The notes under the pieces are model-generated. The model saw nothing but the letters and a program-made list of their open reading frames with translations. It was not told where the DNA came from and did not search any database. A DNA stretch of 14,627 bases from contig CALGGT010000014.1 of the NCBI GenBank assembly GCA_937915825.1, forward strand, positions 1 through 14,627. Direction: 5' to 3'. The stretch's first letter is position 1, and every line of letters starts with the position of its first letter. This stretch comes from an uncultured Eubacterium sp. (GTDB taxonomy: Bacteria > Bacillota > Clostridia > Lachnospirales > Lachnospiraceae). The position numbers were made by a program, and so were the translations under genes. Below, in pieces: positions 1 through 7,360 of this stretch.

Positions 1-2
1 GA

Positions 3-710
3 GAAGCTCAAAATCTTTATATTCAAACAAAAGAAGATGCAAATAATATTATTAATGATTTAAATGATATATATAATGATTTTAAATTTTTAGAAGATGT
101 TGACTTAAAAAATTCATCTGATAGTGAGATTGCAAATATTGTTAAAATGCATTTTAATAAAAAATCTCTTTCAAAAGCAAATGTAATTAGAAAAAATTAT
201 AACTCCACAAAAATTATGCAAAATGATTTAAAAAATAAAAATAACAATATTGATATTTCTCAAATTATTCCTGGCAAAAGATTAAAAATAACTAATTTTT
301 CCGAACCAGCCATTGTTATTTCAAATAAACAAGGAAAAATCCAAGTACAACTTGGAAGCATGAAAATGTATATTTTACCAAATGATATAGAAAATATTTT
401 GCCAGATTCTAATATTAATAATATAATTCAAAAAAACTCTTTTTCAAAAAATTTCAAAGCTAAAAATATTTCATCAGAAATTAATGTTATAGGTCAAAAT
501 GTTGAAGAAGCATGTTTTGTTATTGATAAATATTTAGATGACTGTTCAATTTCTCATCTTTCCCCTGTTCGCATTGTTCATGGAAAAGGAAGTGGAAATT
601 TAAGAAGTGGGATTCATAAATTTCTAAAAAATCATCCACACGTTGCATCTTATAGAATTGGAACTTTTGGTGAAGGTGAAATGGGTGTCACTATAGTGGA
701 ATTAAAGTAA
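3..710 (+). CDS. mutS2: MutS2 C-terminal part with Smr domain (5' end outside window)
   Basis: The reading frame is open from base 3, so this is the tail (about 235 residues) of a longer protein, not a gene starting at the ATG at 147. The last ~75 residues are an Smr nuclease-type domain, with the core HGKGSG followed by an LR.GIHKFLK stretch and the ending GVTIVELK, typical of MutS2. Before it lie a lysine/asparagine-rich linker and a small beta-rich stretch (PGKRLKI...GKIQVQLGSMKMYI), as in MutS2 between the ATPase and Smr domains. MutS2 is a MutS-like ATPase known for recombination control and ribosome-collision rescue; the ATPase part is off the left edge. The usual L-D-x-R-G motif at the start of Smr reads INVIG here, lacking the arginine. 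Codons are extremely A+T-rich, unlike the genes beyond ~1,065, so it probably belongs to a different genome or region. It ends just before a bidirectional terminator. Confidence 0.9.
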   Translation, partial: EAQNLYIQTKEDANNIINDLNDIYNDFKFLEDVDLKNSSDSEIANIVKMHFNKKSLSKANVIRKNYNSTKIMQNDLKNKNNNIDISQIIPGKRLKITNFSEPAIVISNKQGKIQVQLGSMKMYILPNDIENILPDSNINNIIQKNSFSKNFKAKNISSEINVIGQNVEEACFVIDKYLDDCSISHLSPVRIVHGKGSGNLRSGIHKFLKNHPHVASYRIGTFGEGEMGVTIVELK

Positions 711-712
711 TA

Positions 713-775
713 TTGACAAAAATGCAGACAATTGGGGCGTAGTCCCAATTGTCTGGATTTTTGTCAACCTTCTTT
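713..775. terminator. Bidirectional intrinsic terminator between convergent genes
   Basis: A 55-base near-perfect palindrome spans 713-767. The inner GC-containing stem pairs 725-736 with 744-755 (CAGACAATTGGG / CCCAATTGTCTG) around a 7-base loop. One G-G mismatch (724/756) separates it from an outer 11-bp arm (TTGACAAAAAT / ATTTTTGTCAA). On each strand the GC stem is followed directly by a T5 tract lying in the outer arm, and the plus strand has another T run at 772-776. It sits between the stop codons of mutS2 (plus) and the DHFR fragment (minus), as expected for a terminator that serves both. Confidence 0.85.
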
Positions 776-1123
776 TTATATTTTTTCATAAGTCACATAT
801 TCGTATTCAAAATCATTTACTCCATCTTTTGGACCTTTTTCTGTACTTGTAACTTTCCATACAGATTTATCTATTTCTGGGAATGATACATCTCCTTCAA
901 ATTCTTTGTCTATTTCTGTAATATACATCTTATTACAATATGGCATTAAAAGCTTGTACATTGTAGCTCCACCAATAACAAAGTTTTCTTCATCACTATT
1001 AATGTACTTATCAAGCATTGAAATATCTTCTAATATTTCAAAAACATATGCGTCTTTTTTTATATGCTCCCATGCAATGGAATGGGGATCTGTGAAAATT
1101 TCCTGACACGTTAATTCTTTCAT
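776..1123 (-). CDS. folA: Chimeric reading frame: foreign start fused to dihydrofolate reductase C-terminal half
   Basis: A 115-residue frame. From about residue 22 onward it matches the C-terminal half of bacterial DHFR, the NADPH-dependent reductase that makes tetrahydrofolate: VIGGATMYK (the conserved GG cofactor loop), LLMPYCNKMYITEID and the terminal strand FEYEYVTYEKI. A normal DHFR has about 160 residues. The N-terminal ~70, with the substrate-binding Trp/Asp region and the NADPH-binding GR(K/R)T motif, are missing, so this form should not be active. The first ~21 residues (beginning MKELTCQEIF) do not look like DHFR and use codons like the GC-richer genes to the right. The ATG has a good Shine-Dalgarno (AAAGGAG) and overlaps the topB stop as ATGA, so the start is genuine for some downstream operon gene. 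The change lies near 1055-1065 at a T7 run. Best reading: two genes joined by misassembly or recombination. The DHFR assignment is firm; the fusion being a real protein is doubtful. Confidence 0.75.
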   Translation of the reverse strand: MKELTCQEIFTDPHSIAWEHIKKDAYVFEILEDISMLDKYINSDEENFVIGGATMYKLLMPYCNKMYITEIDKEFEGDVSFPEIDKSVWKVTSTEKGPKDGVNDFEYEYVTYEKI

Positions 1124-3132
1124 GTTGCACTCCTTTTTCGAGTTTGATAATAGGGTTCGATCATGGCTACATAACGATCGATCTTTCCTAATACCGATGC
1201 CTCATTTTTTAATTGTTGTACTTTTTCTCCCACAAACCCATTTAAACGTTTTCGGTAATCTTCCTCTTTCAAGTCTCCCTCCGCCACCATCGTCAGGCCT
1301 TTTTCCCAGCTGGCAGTCATATTGGGCTGCAGCATAACCGGCAGGGTGGAAAAGACAAGGGAATACACCAGTTCCCCTTTATAGGTAGGGGTTAACACCT
1401 GGGTTTTTTCATTTCTTTTTATATAACCGATGGTTACTAATTTCTTTAGGATCTCCGCCCGGGTTGCAGACGTCCCGATGCCGCTGCCCTTAATTAATTC
1501 CCGGAGCTCTTCTTCCTCGATGAGCTGGCCGGCATTCTCCATAGCTAAGATCATGGACCCGGATGTATAACGTTTGGGTGGCGAGGTCTCTCCTTCTTTG
1601 ATCTCATACCCTTCCGGATTTACTTCTTTTCCCTTTTTCAGCAAAGGCAGGATTTCATCCAATCCATCGTCCTTATCCTTATCCTCATCTTTCTTCTTTG
1701 CAAAAGAGAACGCAGAAACTTTCAAAAATCCCGGGTCCGTTAATACTTTCGAGGAAGTAAAGAATTGCTCTTTTTTCCCTTCCAACGCAAGTTCCGTAAC
1801 CAGATTCACTTTTTGATAAATCGCCGCCGGATAGAAAATACTCAAAAATCTGCGTACGATCACCTCATACATTTTCTGCTCCAGTTCCGACATGCGGGGT
1901 AATTCTCTTAATCCCTGGCCGGTGGGAATAATGGCATAGTGGTCGGTGATCTTCTTATCGTCGCAATACTTGGTTTTCGCGATGGTCTCATAGGACTTGC
2001 TTTCCGCGATGGTCTTTAAATACGGAAGAGCCATGGGGTAATCCTGCAATCCTTTCAGATTCTTATGAATTTCCTTCGCCACCGCGGTACTTAACACGCG
2101 GGCGTCTGTTCTGGGATAGGTGACCAACTTCTTCTCATATAGATTCTGAACCACCTGTAGGGTCTGATCCGGACTGATCTTAAATACCTTGGAAGACAGG
2201 TTCTGAAGTTCCGCCAGATTAAAAAGCAAAGGCGGATTCTTCTTTTCTTTCTTCTTTTCCAGGGAAACGATCTTCCCCGGCTTTTGATCCCGGATCTTCT
2301 CTAAAAATTCCTTCGCGTATTCTTCTTTCAAAAAACCGTTTTCTTTGTATAATTTGGGAGAAGCAAAATACTGGGAGTTCTCCTGCACCCGCCATTCCCC
2401 CTGGTAAGATTTCCCATCTACGGAAAATTTCCCCATAACACGGAAGAACGGCTGCTTTACAAATTTTCGAACTTCCCATTCCTTTCGCACGACCATTCCC
2501 AATACACAGGTCATCACCCGGCCTACCGTAATGGAGCTCCACTTCTTGTCCTTAATATGATGATTAAACCAATTCCCATAACGAACGGACAAAACTCTGG
2601 TAAAATTTATCCCCATAAGATAGTCTTCTTTGGCCCGCAAATACGCGGAATCACAGATATTGTCATAGGCTGACAGATCCTTGGCTTCCCGAATGCCCCG
2701 CTGGATCTCCTCGTCGGTTTGGGAATCAATCCAAACACGTTTCCGTTCCTTATCGGCAGGAACTCTCGCCTGTTGATCCACCAAACGATAAATATATTCT
2801 CCCTCCCGTCCGGAGTCCGTACAGACATAGATTTTTTTCACATCTTCCCGGTTAAGAAGCCCTGCCACAATGTCATATTGTTTTTTAACGTCGGGGATCA
2901 CCTCGTATAAATAGTTGTCCGGAAGAAACGGAAGCTGATCCATGTTCCATTTTTTATACTTTTCATCGTACACTTCCGGATAACTCATGGTGACCAAATG
3001 GCCCACACACCAGGTTACCACGTATTGGTCGGACTCTAAATATCCCTTGCCCCTGTTTTTGTCGTCTACCTTCAATGTTTTGGCAAACTCCATGGCCACA
3101 CTGGGCTTCTCCGCAATAAATAAATCTTTCAC
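1120..3132 (-). CDS. topB: DNA topoisomerase III (type IA)
   Basis: Type IA topoisomerase that relaxes and decatenates DNA through a transient 5'-phosphotyrosine link to one strand. The Toprim domain opens the protein (VKDLFIAEKPSVA with the catalytic Glu at residue 8; TDSGREGE at 105-112). The active-site tyrosine is in TYPRTD (Tyr339), and a later GSGIGTSATRAEI motif is the typical type IA C-terminal core signature. I start it at a GTG (3130-3132). That gives the family N-terminus and is preceded by GGAGGT at ideal spacing; an ATG at 3171 would add 13 residues with no homology and lie inside ung. Length is 670 residues, somewhat shorter than many Gram-positive TopB proteins (around 700 or more), with no zinc-finger tail. 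The start overlaps the ung stop as GTGA and the stop overlaps the next ATG as ATGA, so it is translationally coupled on both sides. Confidence 0.95.
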   Translation of the reverse strand: MKDLFIAEKPSVAMEFAKTLKVDDKNRGKGYLESDQYVVTWCVGHLVTMSYPEVYDEKYKKWNMDQLPFLPDNYLYEVIPDVKKQYDIVAGLLNREDVKKIYVCTDSGREGEYIYRLVDQQARVPADKERKRVWIDSQTDEEIQRGIREAKDLSAYDNICDSAYLRAKEDYLMGINFTRVLSVRYGNWFNHHIKDKKWSSITVGRVMTCVLGMVVRKEWEVRKFVKQPFFRVMGKFSVDGKSYQGEWRVQENSQYFASPKLYKENGFLKEEYAKEFLEKIRDQKPGKIVSLEKKKEKKNPPLLFNLAELQNLSSKVFKISPDQTLQVVQNLYEKKLVTYPRTDARVLSTAVAKEIHKNLKGLQDYPMALPYLKTIAESKSYETIAKTKYCDDKKITDHYAIIPTGQGLRELPRMSELEQKMYEVIVRRFLSIFYPAAIYQKVNLVTELALEGKKEQFFTSSKVLTDPGFLKVSAFSFAKKKDEDKDKDDGLDEILPLLKKGKEVNPEGYEIKEGETSPPKRYTSGSMILAMENAGQLIEEEELRELIKGSGIGTSATRAEILKKLVTIGYIKRNEKTQVLTPTYKGELVYSLVFSTLPVMLQPNMTASWEKGLTMVAEGDLKEEDYRKRLNGFVGEKVQQLKNEASVLGKIDRYVAMIEPYYQTRKRSAT

Positions 3133-3824
3133 GTCGTACCTCCCACATCCTCCCCGTCTGGGATTTCCCAATTAATCGGCGTTTCGCCGTGACTTACTAA
3201 GAATTCATTGGTTTTGGAAAACGGCTTACTTCCAAAAAAACCCCGATATGCCGATAACGGGCTGGGATGAGCCGATTCCAGGATCAAATGATTCGGATGA
3301 TCCAACAATGCTTTTTTCTTTCGGGCAGGTCCTCCCCACAGGATAAAAACAATGGGGCGGTTTATGGTATTTACCTTTCGGATCACCTGATCGGTAAACG
3401 TTTCCCAGCCGATATTTCTGTGAGACATGGGCTCATGCGCTCTTACGGTTAAGACCGTGTTTAAAAGCAATACCCCCTGTCTGGCCCAGGACGTCAAACA
3501 TCCGTGACTGGCAGGCTTGATCCCTAAGTCCTCTTCCATCTCCTTATAAATATTAACCAGAGAGGGGGGGATCTTTACCCCCGGACGTACCGAAAAACAT
3601 AAACCATGGGCTTCCTCCGGATTGTGATAGGGATCCTGACCTAAGATCACCACCTTGATCTTATCAAAAGGCGTAAAATGAAACGCATTGAGAAGATCCT
3701 TGGCCGGGGGATATACGGTGTGAGTCTGATATTCATTTTTCACGTAAGTATAGAGCTTTTGATAATATTCTTTCCCAAATTCCTCTTTCAGCTCTTCTTC
3801 CCAGACACCGCTTAATCCTGGCAT
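3129..3824 (-). CDS. ung: Uracil-DNA glycosylase, family 1
   Basis: Removes uracil from DNA, the first step of base excision repair. Of 231 residues, close to the family norm (about 220-230). The water-activating motif GQDPYH is at 62-67 (catalytic Asp64), the LLLN motif at 119-122, and the DNA-intercalating loop HPSPLSAYRG begins at His186, the catalytic histidine. All key residues are present, so it should be active. The ATG is preceded by a near-perfect AAGGAGG, and the gene overlaps the end of hisF by 13 bases, so it is probably translated by coupling with hisF. The C-terminal ~10 residues (DGEDVGGTT) are coded by DNA that also holds the topB ribosome site. Confidence 0.97.
   Translation of the reverse strand: MPGLSGVWEEELKEEFGKEYYQKLYTYVKNEYQTHTVYPPAKDLLNAFHFTPFDKIKVVILGQDPYHNPEEAHGLCFSVRPGVKIPPSLVNIYKEMEEDLGIKPASHGCLTSWARQGVLLLNTVLTVRAHEPMSHRNIGWETFTDQVIRKVNTINRPIVFILWGGPARKKKALLDHPNHLILESAHPSPLSAYRGFFGSKPFSKTNEFLVSHGETPINWEIPDGEDVGGTT
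3138..3143 (-). promoter_or_regulatory. Ribosome binding site that fixes the topB GTG start
   Basis: GGAGGT on the minus strand lies 5 bases before the GTG at 3132, inside the 3' end of ung. No comparable site precedes the ATG at 3171. This supports the 670-residue TopB and coupling to ung translation. Confidence 0.75.
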
Positions 3825-4663
3825 GATTCCTCCTTATCGATCCGGACTTCAATTCCCTCGTTTTGAAGGTAGGTTTTTAAATCACCGATGCTTAATTCGT
3901 TAAAGTGGAATAACGACGCTGCCAATACCGCATCCGCCTTTCCTTCCGTGATGGCTTCTTTAAAATGCTCTTTCGTTCCGGCTCCTCCGGATGCGATCAC
4001 CGGTACCGAAACCGCCTCGGCAATGGTACGGGTCAGTTCAATGTCATACCCATCCTTGGTTCCATCACAATCCATGCTGGTAAGCAGAATTTCACCGGCA
4101 CCAAGTTCCACCGCCTTTTTAGCCCATTCCACCGCGTCAATCCCCATATCGATACGACCGCCGTTCTTATAAACCGTCCAGCCGTCTTTCACAGTCCACT
4201 CATCGTTCATCTGAATGCTTTCTGAATAACTTAAGGAAGGATCTTGGGCTTTTCCAACCCTTCTTCTTCTGGCGTCAATGGCAACCACTACGCATTGGGA
4301 ACCGAATTTTTCCGCAGCTTCGGATATCAGTTCCGGATGATCGATGGCAGCGGAATTAATGGACACCTTATCAGCTCCCTCACGCAAAATCGCCTTAAAA
4401 TCCTCGATGGACCGGATACCGCCCCCGACGGTAAAAGGGATAAACACGGTTTCCGCTACTTTTCGTACCATTTCCGTTACGATCTCTCTCTTATCCGAAG
4501 ACGCGGTAATATCCAAAAACACCAACTCATCCGCGCCTGCTTCATCGTAAACTTTTCCGCAAGCCACCGGATCACCGGCGTCGATCAAATCCACAAAATT
4601 GACCCCCTTTACAACACGTCCATCTTTCACATCTAAACAGGGAATCACTCGTTTGGTAAACAT
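3812..4663 (-). CDS. hisF: Imidazole glycerol phosphate synthase cyclase subunit HisF
   Basis: TIM-barrel subunit that uses ammonia from HisH to convert PRFAR into imidazole glycerol phosphate (histidine pathway) and AICAR (purine salvage). Both catalytic aspartates are in their canonical places: Asp11 in IPCLDVKDGRVVKG and Asp130 in VVVAIDARR. The phosphate-binding loops (TVGGGIRS, IASGGAGT) are intact. At 283 residues it is longer than the usual ~253. The surplus is an insertion of about 25-28 residues just after Asp130 (about 133-160: VGKAQDPSLSYSESIQMNDE and on), before the familiar WTVYKNGGR stretch. GGAGGTG lies just before the ATG. The gene overlaps hisH by 19 bases, fitting the obligate HisH:HisF complex. 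No other his genes are in view. Confidence 0.97.
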   Translation of the reverse strand: MFTKRVIPCLDVKDGRVVKGVNFVDLIDAGDPVACGKVYDEAGADELVFLDITASSDKREIVTEMVRKVAETVFIPFTVGGGIRSIEDFKAILREGADKVSINSAAIDHPELISEAAEKFGSQCVVVAIDARRRRVGKAQDPSLSYSESIQMNDEWTVKDGWTVYKNGGRIDMGIDAVEWAKKAVELGAGEILLTSMDCDGTKDGYDIELTRTIAEAVSVPVIASGGAGTKEHFKEAITEGKADAVLAASLFHFNELSIGDLKTYLQNEGIEVRIDKEESCQD

Positions 4664-5271
4664 GGCGCCACCTCCAAAAAGTTATTTAAAATCTGTAACC
4701 CGACCCGGCCACTCTTTTCCGGATGAAATTGTGTGGCATAAATATTCTCATGTTCCACCGCCGCGTGAAAGGGTACCATATATTCAGCCTTTGCGGCTAC
4801 ATCCTCTTCCTGTTCAGCCTGCAAATAATAAGAGTGTACAAAATATACATAGGACGAATCTTTGATTCCTTTCAATAAACGGGAGTTTTCCCTGATCTGT
4901 ATGGAGTTCCACCCCATATGAGGAATCTTGAATCCCACCTGTTCCGGAAAGCGTACCACCTTCCCCGGTAAAATCCCCAGGCCTTTGACCCCCGGCGCTT
5001 CTTCCGAGCTGTCAAAAAACAATTGCAAACCCAGGCAGATTCCTAAGATCGGCGTTCCACTCTTGGCGATTTCTCCAATCACCTCCGTTAAATGATACGC
5101 TTCCATACGCTCCATGGCATCCTTAAAAGCGCCAACGCCGGGAACAATAACATGATCCGCACGTTTTAAAACCTCTGGATCTCTGGAACGGACCACTTCC
5201 TTTCCCAGAAATTCTACGGCCTTTTCCACACTTTTTATATTTCCTGCATCGTAATCCACAATTCCTATCAT
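4645..5271 (-). CDS. hisH: Imidazole glycerol phosphate synthase glutaminase subunit HisH
   Basis: Class I glutamine amidotransferase that hydrolyses glutamine and channels ammonia to HisF. The catalytic triad is visible: Cys79 in GICLGLQ, and His183 with Glu185 in QFHPEKSG. The oxyanion-loop region VPGVGAF (43-49) and the N-terminus MIGIVDYDAGN are typical. Length of 208 residues is normal. The ATG overlaps the stop of the CheW-like gene as ATGA, with GAGGA a few bases upstream. The 3' end overlaps hisF by 19 bases. Its placement straight after a signalling gene rather than another his gene is unusual, but the pair itself is complete and should work with his genes located elsewhere. Confidence 0.97.
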   Translation of the reverse strand: MIGIVDYDAGNIKSVEKAVEFLGKEVVRSRDPEVLKRADHVIVPGVGAFKDAMERMEAYHLTEVIGEIAKSGTPILGICLGLQLFFDSSEEAPGVKGLGILPGKVVRFPEQVGFKIPHMGWNSIQIRENSRLLKGIKDSSYVYFVHSYYLQAEQEEDVAAKAEYMVPFHAAVEHENIYATQFHPEKSGRVGLQILNNFLEVAPCLPNE

Positions 5272-5687
5272 GATCGTTCCTCTTTTCTTTTTTTCAGAAT
5301 ATCTTTAAATTCCTGAAGTTCTAAATACTGATATCGAACTCCCTCCTCTTCATAATACCACCGCTCACCCTCACGAATCCTTCTTTCATTCCAAACATCT
5401 TCGGGAATCTTTACGATCTCGGACACCTTCTGCACATGAAAGGCCAATCGTTCGTCCGGATCCGCCATGGCGATAAAAAAGCTGTCCTTCCCCATTTCAT
5501 AGGTTCCCTTTAATCGAACCACTCCATATAAAATATCACGGATCAATACCACTCCTTCAAAGAAATCCGGCGTTCCGGGAATTTTAAAAGGAGTTTGATA
5601 AGGATAAATCTCCGATATCTCTTTGATATCCATAAGAAATCGTTCCTCCCCCACTTCAAACGTCAACAATTCCTTTTCCTGGACCAT
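5268..5687 (-). CDS. Stand-alone CheW-like domain protein
   Basis: A 139-residue soluble protein that is almost entirely one CheW domain. It runs KELLTFEVGEERFLMDI (start of the CheW fold), IPGTPDFFEGVVLIRDILYGVVRL (the conserved proline/glycine region plus an R-D segment seen in CheW scaffolds) and LAFHVQKVSEIVKIP. CheW normally links chemoreceptors to the kinase CheA, but no cheA, receptor or flagellar gene is in the window, so its partner is unknown. It lies between a sensor kinase and hisH. I choose the ATG at 5685-5687 because GAGGTG sits 6 bases upstream; a GTG at 5694-5696 would add three residues. The stop overlaps the hisH ATG. The CheW-fold call is fairly firm; a chemotaxis role is not established. 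Confidence 0.8.
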   Translation of the reverse strand: MVQEKELLTFEVGEERFLMDIKEISEIYPYQTPFKIPGTPDFFEGVVLIRDILYGVVRLKGTYEMGKDSFFIAMADPDERLAFHVQKVSEIVKIPEDVWNERRIREGERWYYEEEGVRYQYLELQEFKDILKKRKEERS

Positions 5688-5693
5688 AATCCA

Positions 5694-5699
5694 CACCTC
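5694..5699 (-). promoter_or_regulatory. Ribosome binding site of the CheW-like gene
   Basis: GAGGTG on the minus strand, 6 bases before the ATG at 5687, overlapping the kinase stop codon (TGA, 5698-5700). It favours the ATG over the GTG at 5696, which lies within the site itself. Confidence 0.6.
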
Positions 5700-7272
5700 A
5701 CTGTTCTCCGTTCATGCTTTCGTCCAATTCAAACCAAAAAGCCACTCCATTGTCGTAATTCTCCACCCCGTAGGCTTCTCCGTGAGCCTCCATGATCGCC
5801 CGGACAATGGAAAGCCCGATCCCGTTTCCTCCGTAGGCACGGGTTCTGGCCTTATCCACCTTATAGAACTTATTCCAGATCTGATCCAGATCTTCTTCCG
5901 GGATGGTCTTTCCGGTATTAAAAACACTGACTCTGGCCTTGTCCCCGTGGGGGATGATTTTAACTTCAATGATCTTTTCTCCCTCCGCATGATTACAGGC
6001 ATTGCTGATATAATTCATCAAAACTTCTTCGATCTTTCCCTGATCCGCCCATACCATATATTCCTTCCGTTCCTGAAAACGGATCTGAACCTGTTTTTGT
6101 TCAAAGAGGATGCCGGAAGACGTCACCACACCTTTGACAAGTTCCGTTAAATTAAAATGACTCAGCGAAATATTATTCTCGCCAAATTCCAGCTCATTTA
6201 AAGTAAGCAGCCGGCGAACCATTTGATCCATCTTTTTGGATTCATCGATGATCACATCGCAATAAAATTTCTTGCTTTCCTCATCGTCAAAAACATTGTC
6301 CTGAAGACCTTCGGCATATCCCTGGATCAAGGCAAGAGGGGTCTTTAATTCATGAGAAACATTGGCAAGAAATTCCTGACGCATTCTCTCCTGCTCTTCC
6401 CGGTTTCGAATGTCTTTTTTTAATTCTTTGTTGGCTGTTTTTAATTCGGAGATCGTTCGTTCCAGCTCATCGGACATGGCATTCATACTCCGTCCCAATT
6501 CTCCGATCTCATCGGTCCGGTCTCCCTGATACCTGACAGAGAAATTCATCTTCTCCATCTTCTTGGCGATCTGGGTCAGCTGATTTAAGGGTTTGGTATA
6601 GGATTTACTGACGATCACCATGACAATGGCACCTAACAGCATAACAAACAACCCTACGTAAAAGAGCATGGCGTTGGATACTTTGGCGCTTTCTTTGATC
6701 CTTTGATAATCCGAGCGAATGAAGATCCAGGCGTCTCCGGTAATCCCCCCTACCAATTCCATATAATTGGTTTCGATGCGGGAATCCTTGGCCATAAACA
6801 GATTGTAGTTTTCCGTGGCAGCTAAAAGCTTGTGATTGGGACTGATCTGACCGGTCTGACGGTAAATCACATATTCCTCCAATTGCATTAGATTCAAGGC
6901 TTCATCTCTGGCTGTCAACGCCGGATATAAATAGTTGACCGAGGAAATCGTTTTCGTATCGGTGTTCAGTCGAACCGACATCACATAAATCTGGGCCCCA
7001 CCCACCGATTCCAATTTTTCCATTTCCTCAAAGACCGTATCCTTCTCATCTTCGGACAATCCTTCCCAGTCCTTCCCCTCAAATACCGCGTTTGCCCTGG
7101 CATACAGCTCGTTCATTTGTCGGATTTTGGTATGCTGATAAAAAACAGGCAGGATAAATAGATTCATCGTATAACTGCATACAATGCACATCAAGATCAT
7201 GCCAACGGTGATCAGGGTAAGACGCTGGCGCATACTTAATTTTATATGTTTACGCTTTTTCTTCCGTTTCAT
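5698..7272 (-). CDS. Membrane sensor histidine kinase (HAMP, HisKA, HATPase_c)
   Basis: A 524-residue two-component kinase partnered with the response regulator encoded upstream. After a very basic N-terminus there is a first membrane segment at ~17-40, an extracytoplasmic sensor region at ~45-198, a second membrane segment at ~200-221, HAMP at ~222-275 and a short coiled coil. The dimerisation domain follows with the phospho-accepting His307 in NVSHELKTPL. The ATPase domain shows the N box at YISNACNHA (Asn424) and the G2 box at GGNGIGLSIV (481-490). The G1 region reads FNTGKTIPEE, the relaxed form common in VanS-like kinases, so it should be active. The sensor region is not one I recognise. 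I start at the ATG at 7272 because GAAGGGG lies 7 bases upstream; an ATG at 7290 lacks such a site. A 13-bp tandem repeat fills the gap to the regulator gene. Confidence 0.93.
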   Translation of the reverse strand: MKRKKKRKHIKLSMRQRLTLITVGMILMCIVCSYTMNLFILPVFYQHTKIRQMNELYARANAVFEGKDWEGLSEDEKDTVFEEMEKLESVGGAQIYVMSVRLNTDTKTISSVNYLYPALTARDEALNLMQLEEYVIYRQTGQISPNHKLLAATENYNLFMAKDSRIETNYMELVGGITGDAWIFIRSDYQRIKESAKVSNAMLFYVGLFVMLLGAIVMVIVSKSYTKPLNQLTQIAKKMEKMNFSVRYQGDRTDEIGELGRSMNAMSDELERTISELKTANKELKKDIRNREEQERMRQEFLANVSHELKTPLALIQGYAEGLQDNVFDDEESKKFYCDVIIDESKKMDQMVRRLLTLNELEFGENNISLSHFNLTELVKGVVTSSGILFEQKQVQIRFQERKEYMVWADQGKIEEVLMNYISNACNHAEGEKIIEVKIIPHGDKARVSVFNTGKTIPEEDLDQIWNKFYKVDKARTRAYGGNGIGLSIVRAIMEAHGEAYGVENYDNGVAFWFELDESMNGEQ

Positions 7273-7279
7273 GCAACCG

Positions 7280-7286
7280 CCCCTTC
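7280..7286 (-). promoter_or_regulatory. Ribosome binding site that fixes the kinase start
   Basis: GAAGGGG on the minus strand, 7 bases before the ATG at 7272. It lies downstream of the ATG at 7290, which would otherwise add six residues (MGRGGC). Confidence 0.6.
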
Positions 7287-7289
7287 CCA

Positions 7290-7360
7290 TTCATCCATAA
7301 CGTTCATCCATAATTTTCATCTAGAACGTTCATCCACAACTTTCATCTCTATCCTTCATC
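7290..7360 (-). repeat. 13-bp tandem repeat (six GATGAA-headed units)
   Basis: On the coding strand GATGAA recurs at an exact 13-base period; in plus coordinates TTCATC begins at 7290, 7303, 7316, 7329, 7342 and 7355. The four complete inner units alternate between two types (GATGAAAnTTnTG and GATGAACGTTnTn), giving a 26-base higher-order unit: 7300-7325 and 7326-7351 match at 22 of 26 bases. The array begins in the last codons of the response regulator (Asp-Glu), contains its stop, and ends just before the kinase ribosome site, so it fills the whole intergenic gap. Confidence 0.85.

Noticed and set aside
1417..1440. Toprim motif of TopB read as defective because TDSGREGE lacks the second Asp of DxD
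   Set aside because: As far as I recall, the D-x-G-R-E-G-E form is common in Gram-positive TopB proteins, so it is not evidence of inactivation (the motif itself lies near 2797-2820).
3133..3171. Upstream ATG start for topB
   Set aside because: Adds 13 residues with no family resemblance, lacks a ribosome site, and lies inside ung; the GTG at 3132 has GGAGGT at good spacing.
5623..6150. Plus-strand frame (175 codons) opposite the kinase gene
   Set aside because: The opposite strand encodes the intact histidine-kinase ATPase domain; the plus-strand frame shows no motif or start signal.
7290..7360. CRISPR-like direct repeats
   Set aside because: Units are 13 bases, contiguous and without spacers; this is a simple tandem repeat, and no cas gene is near.
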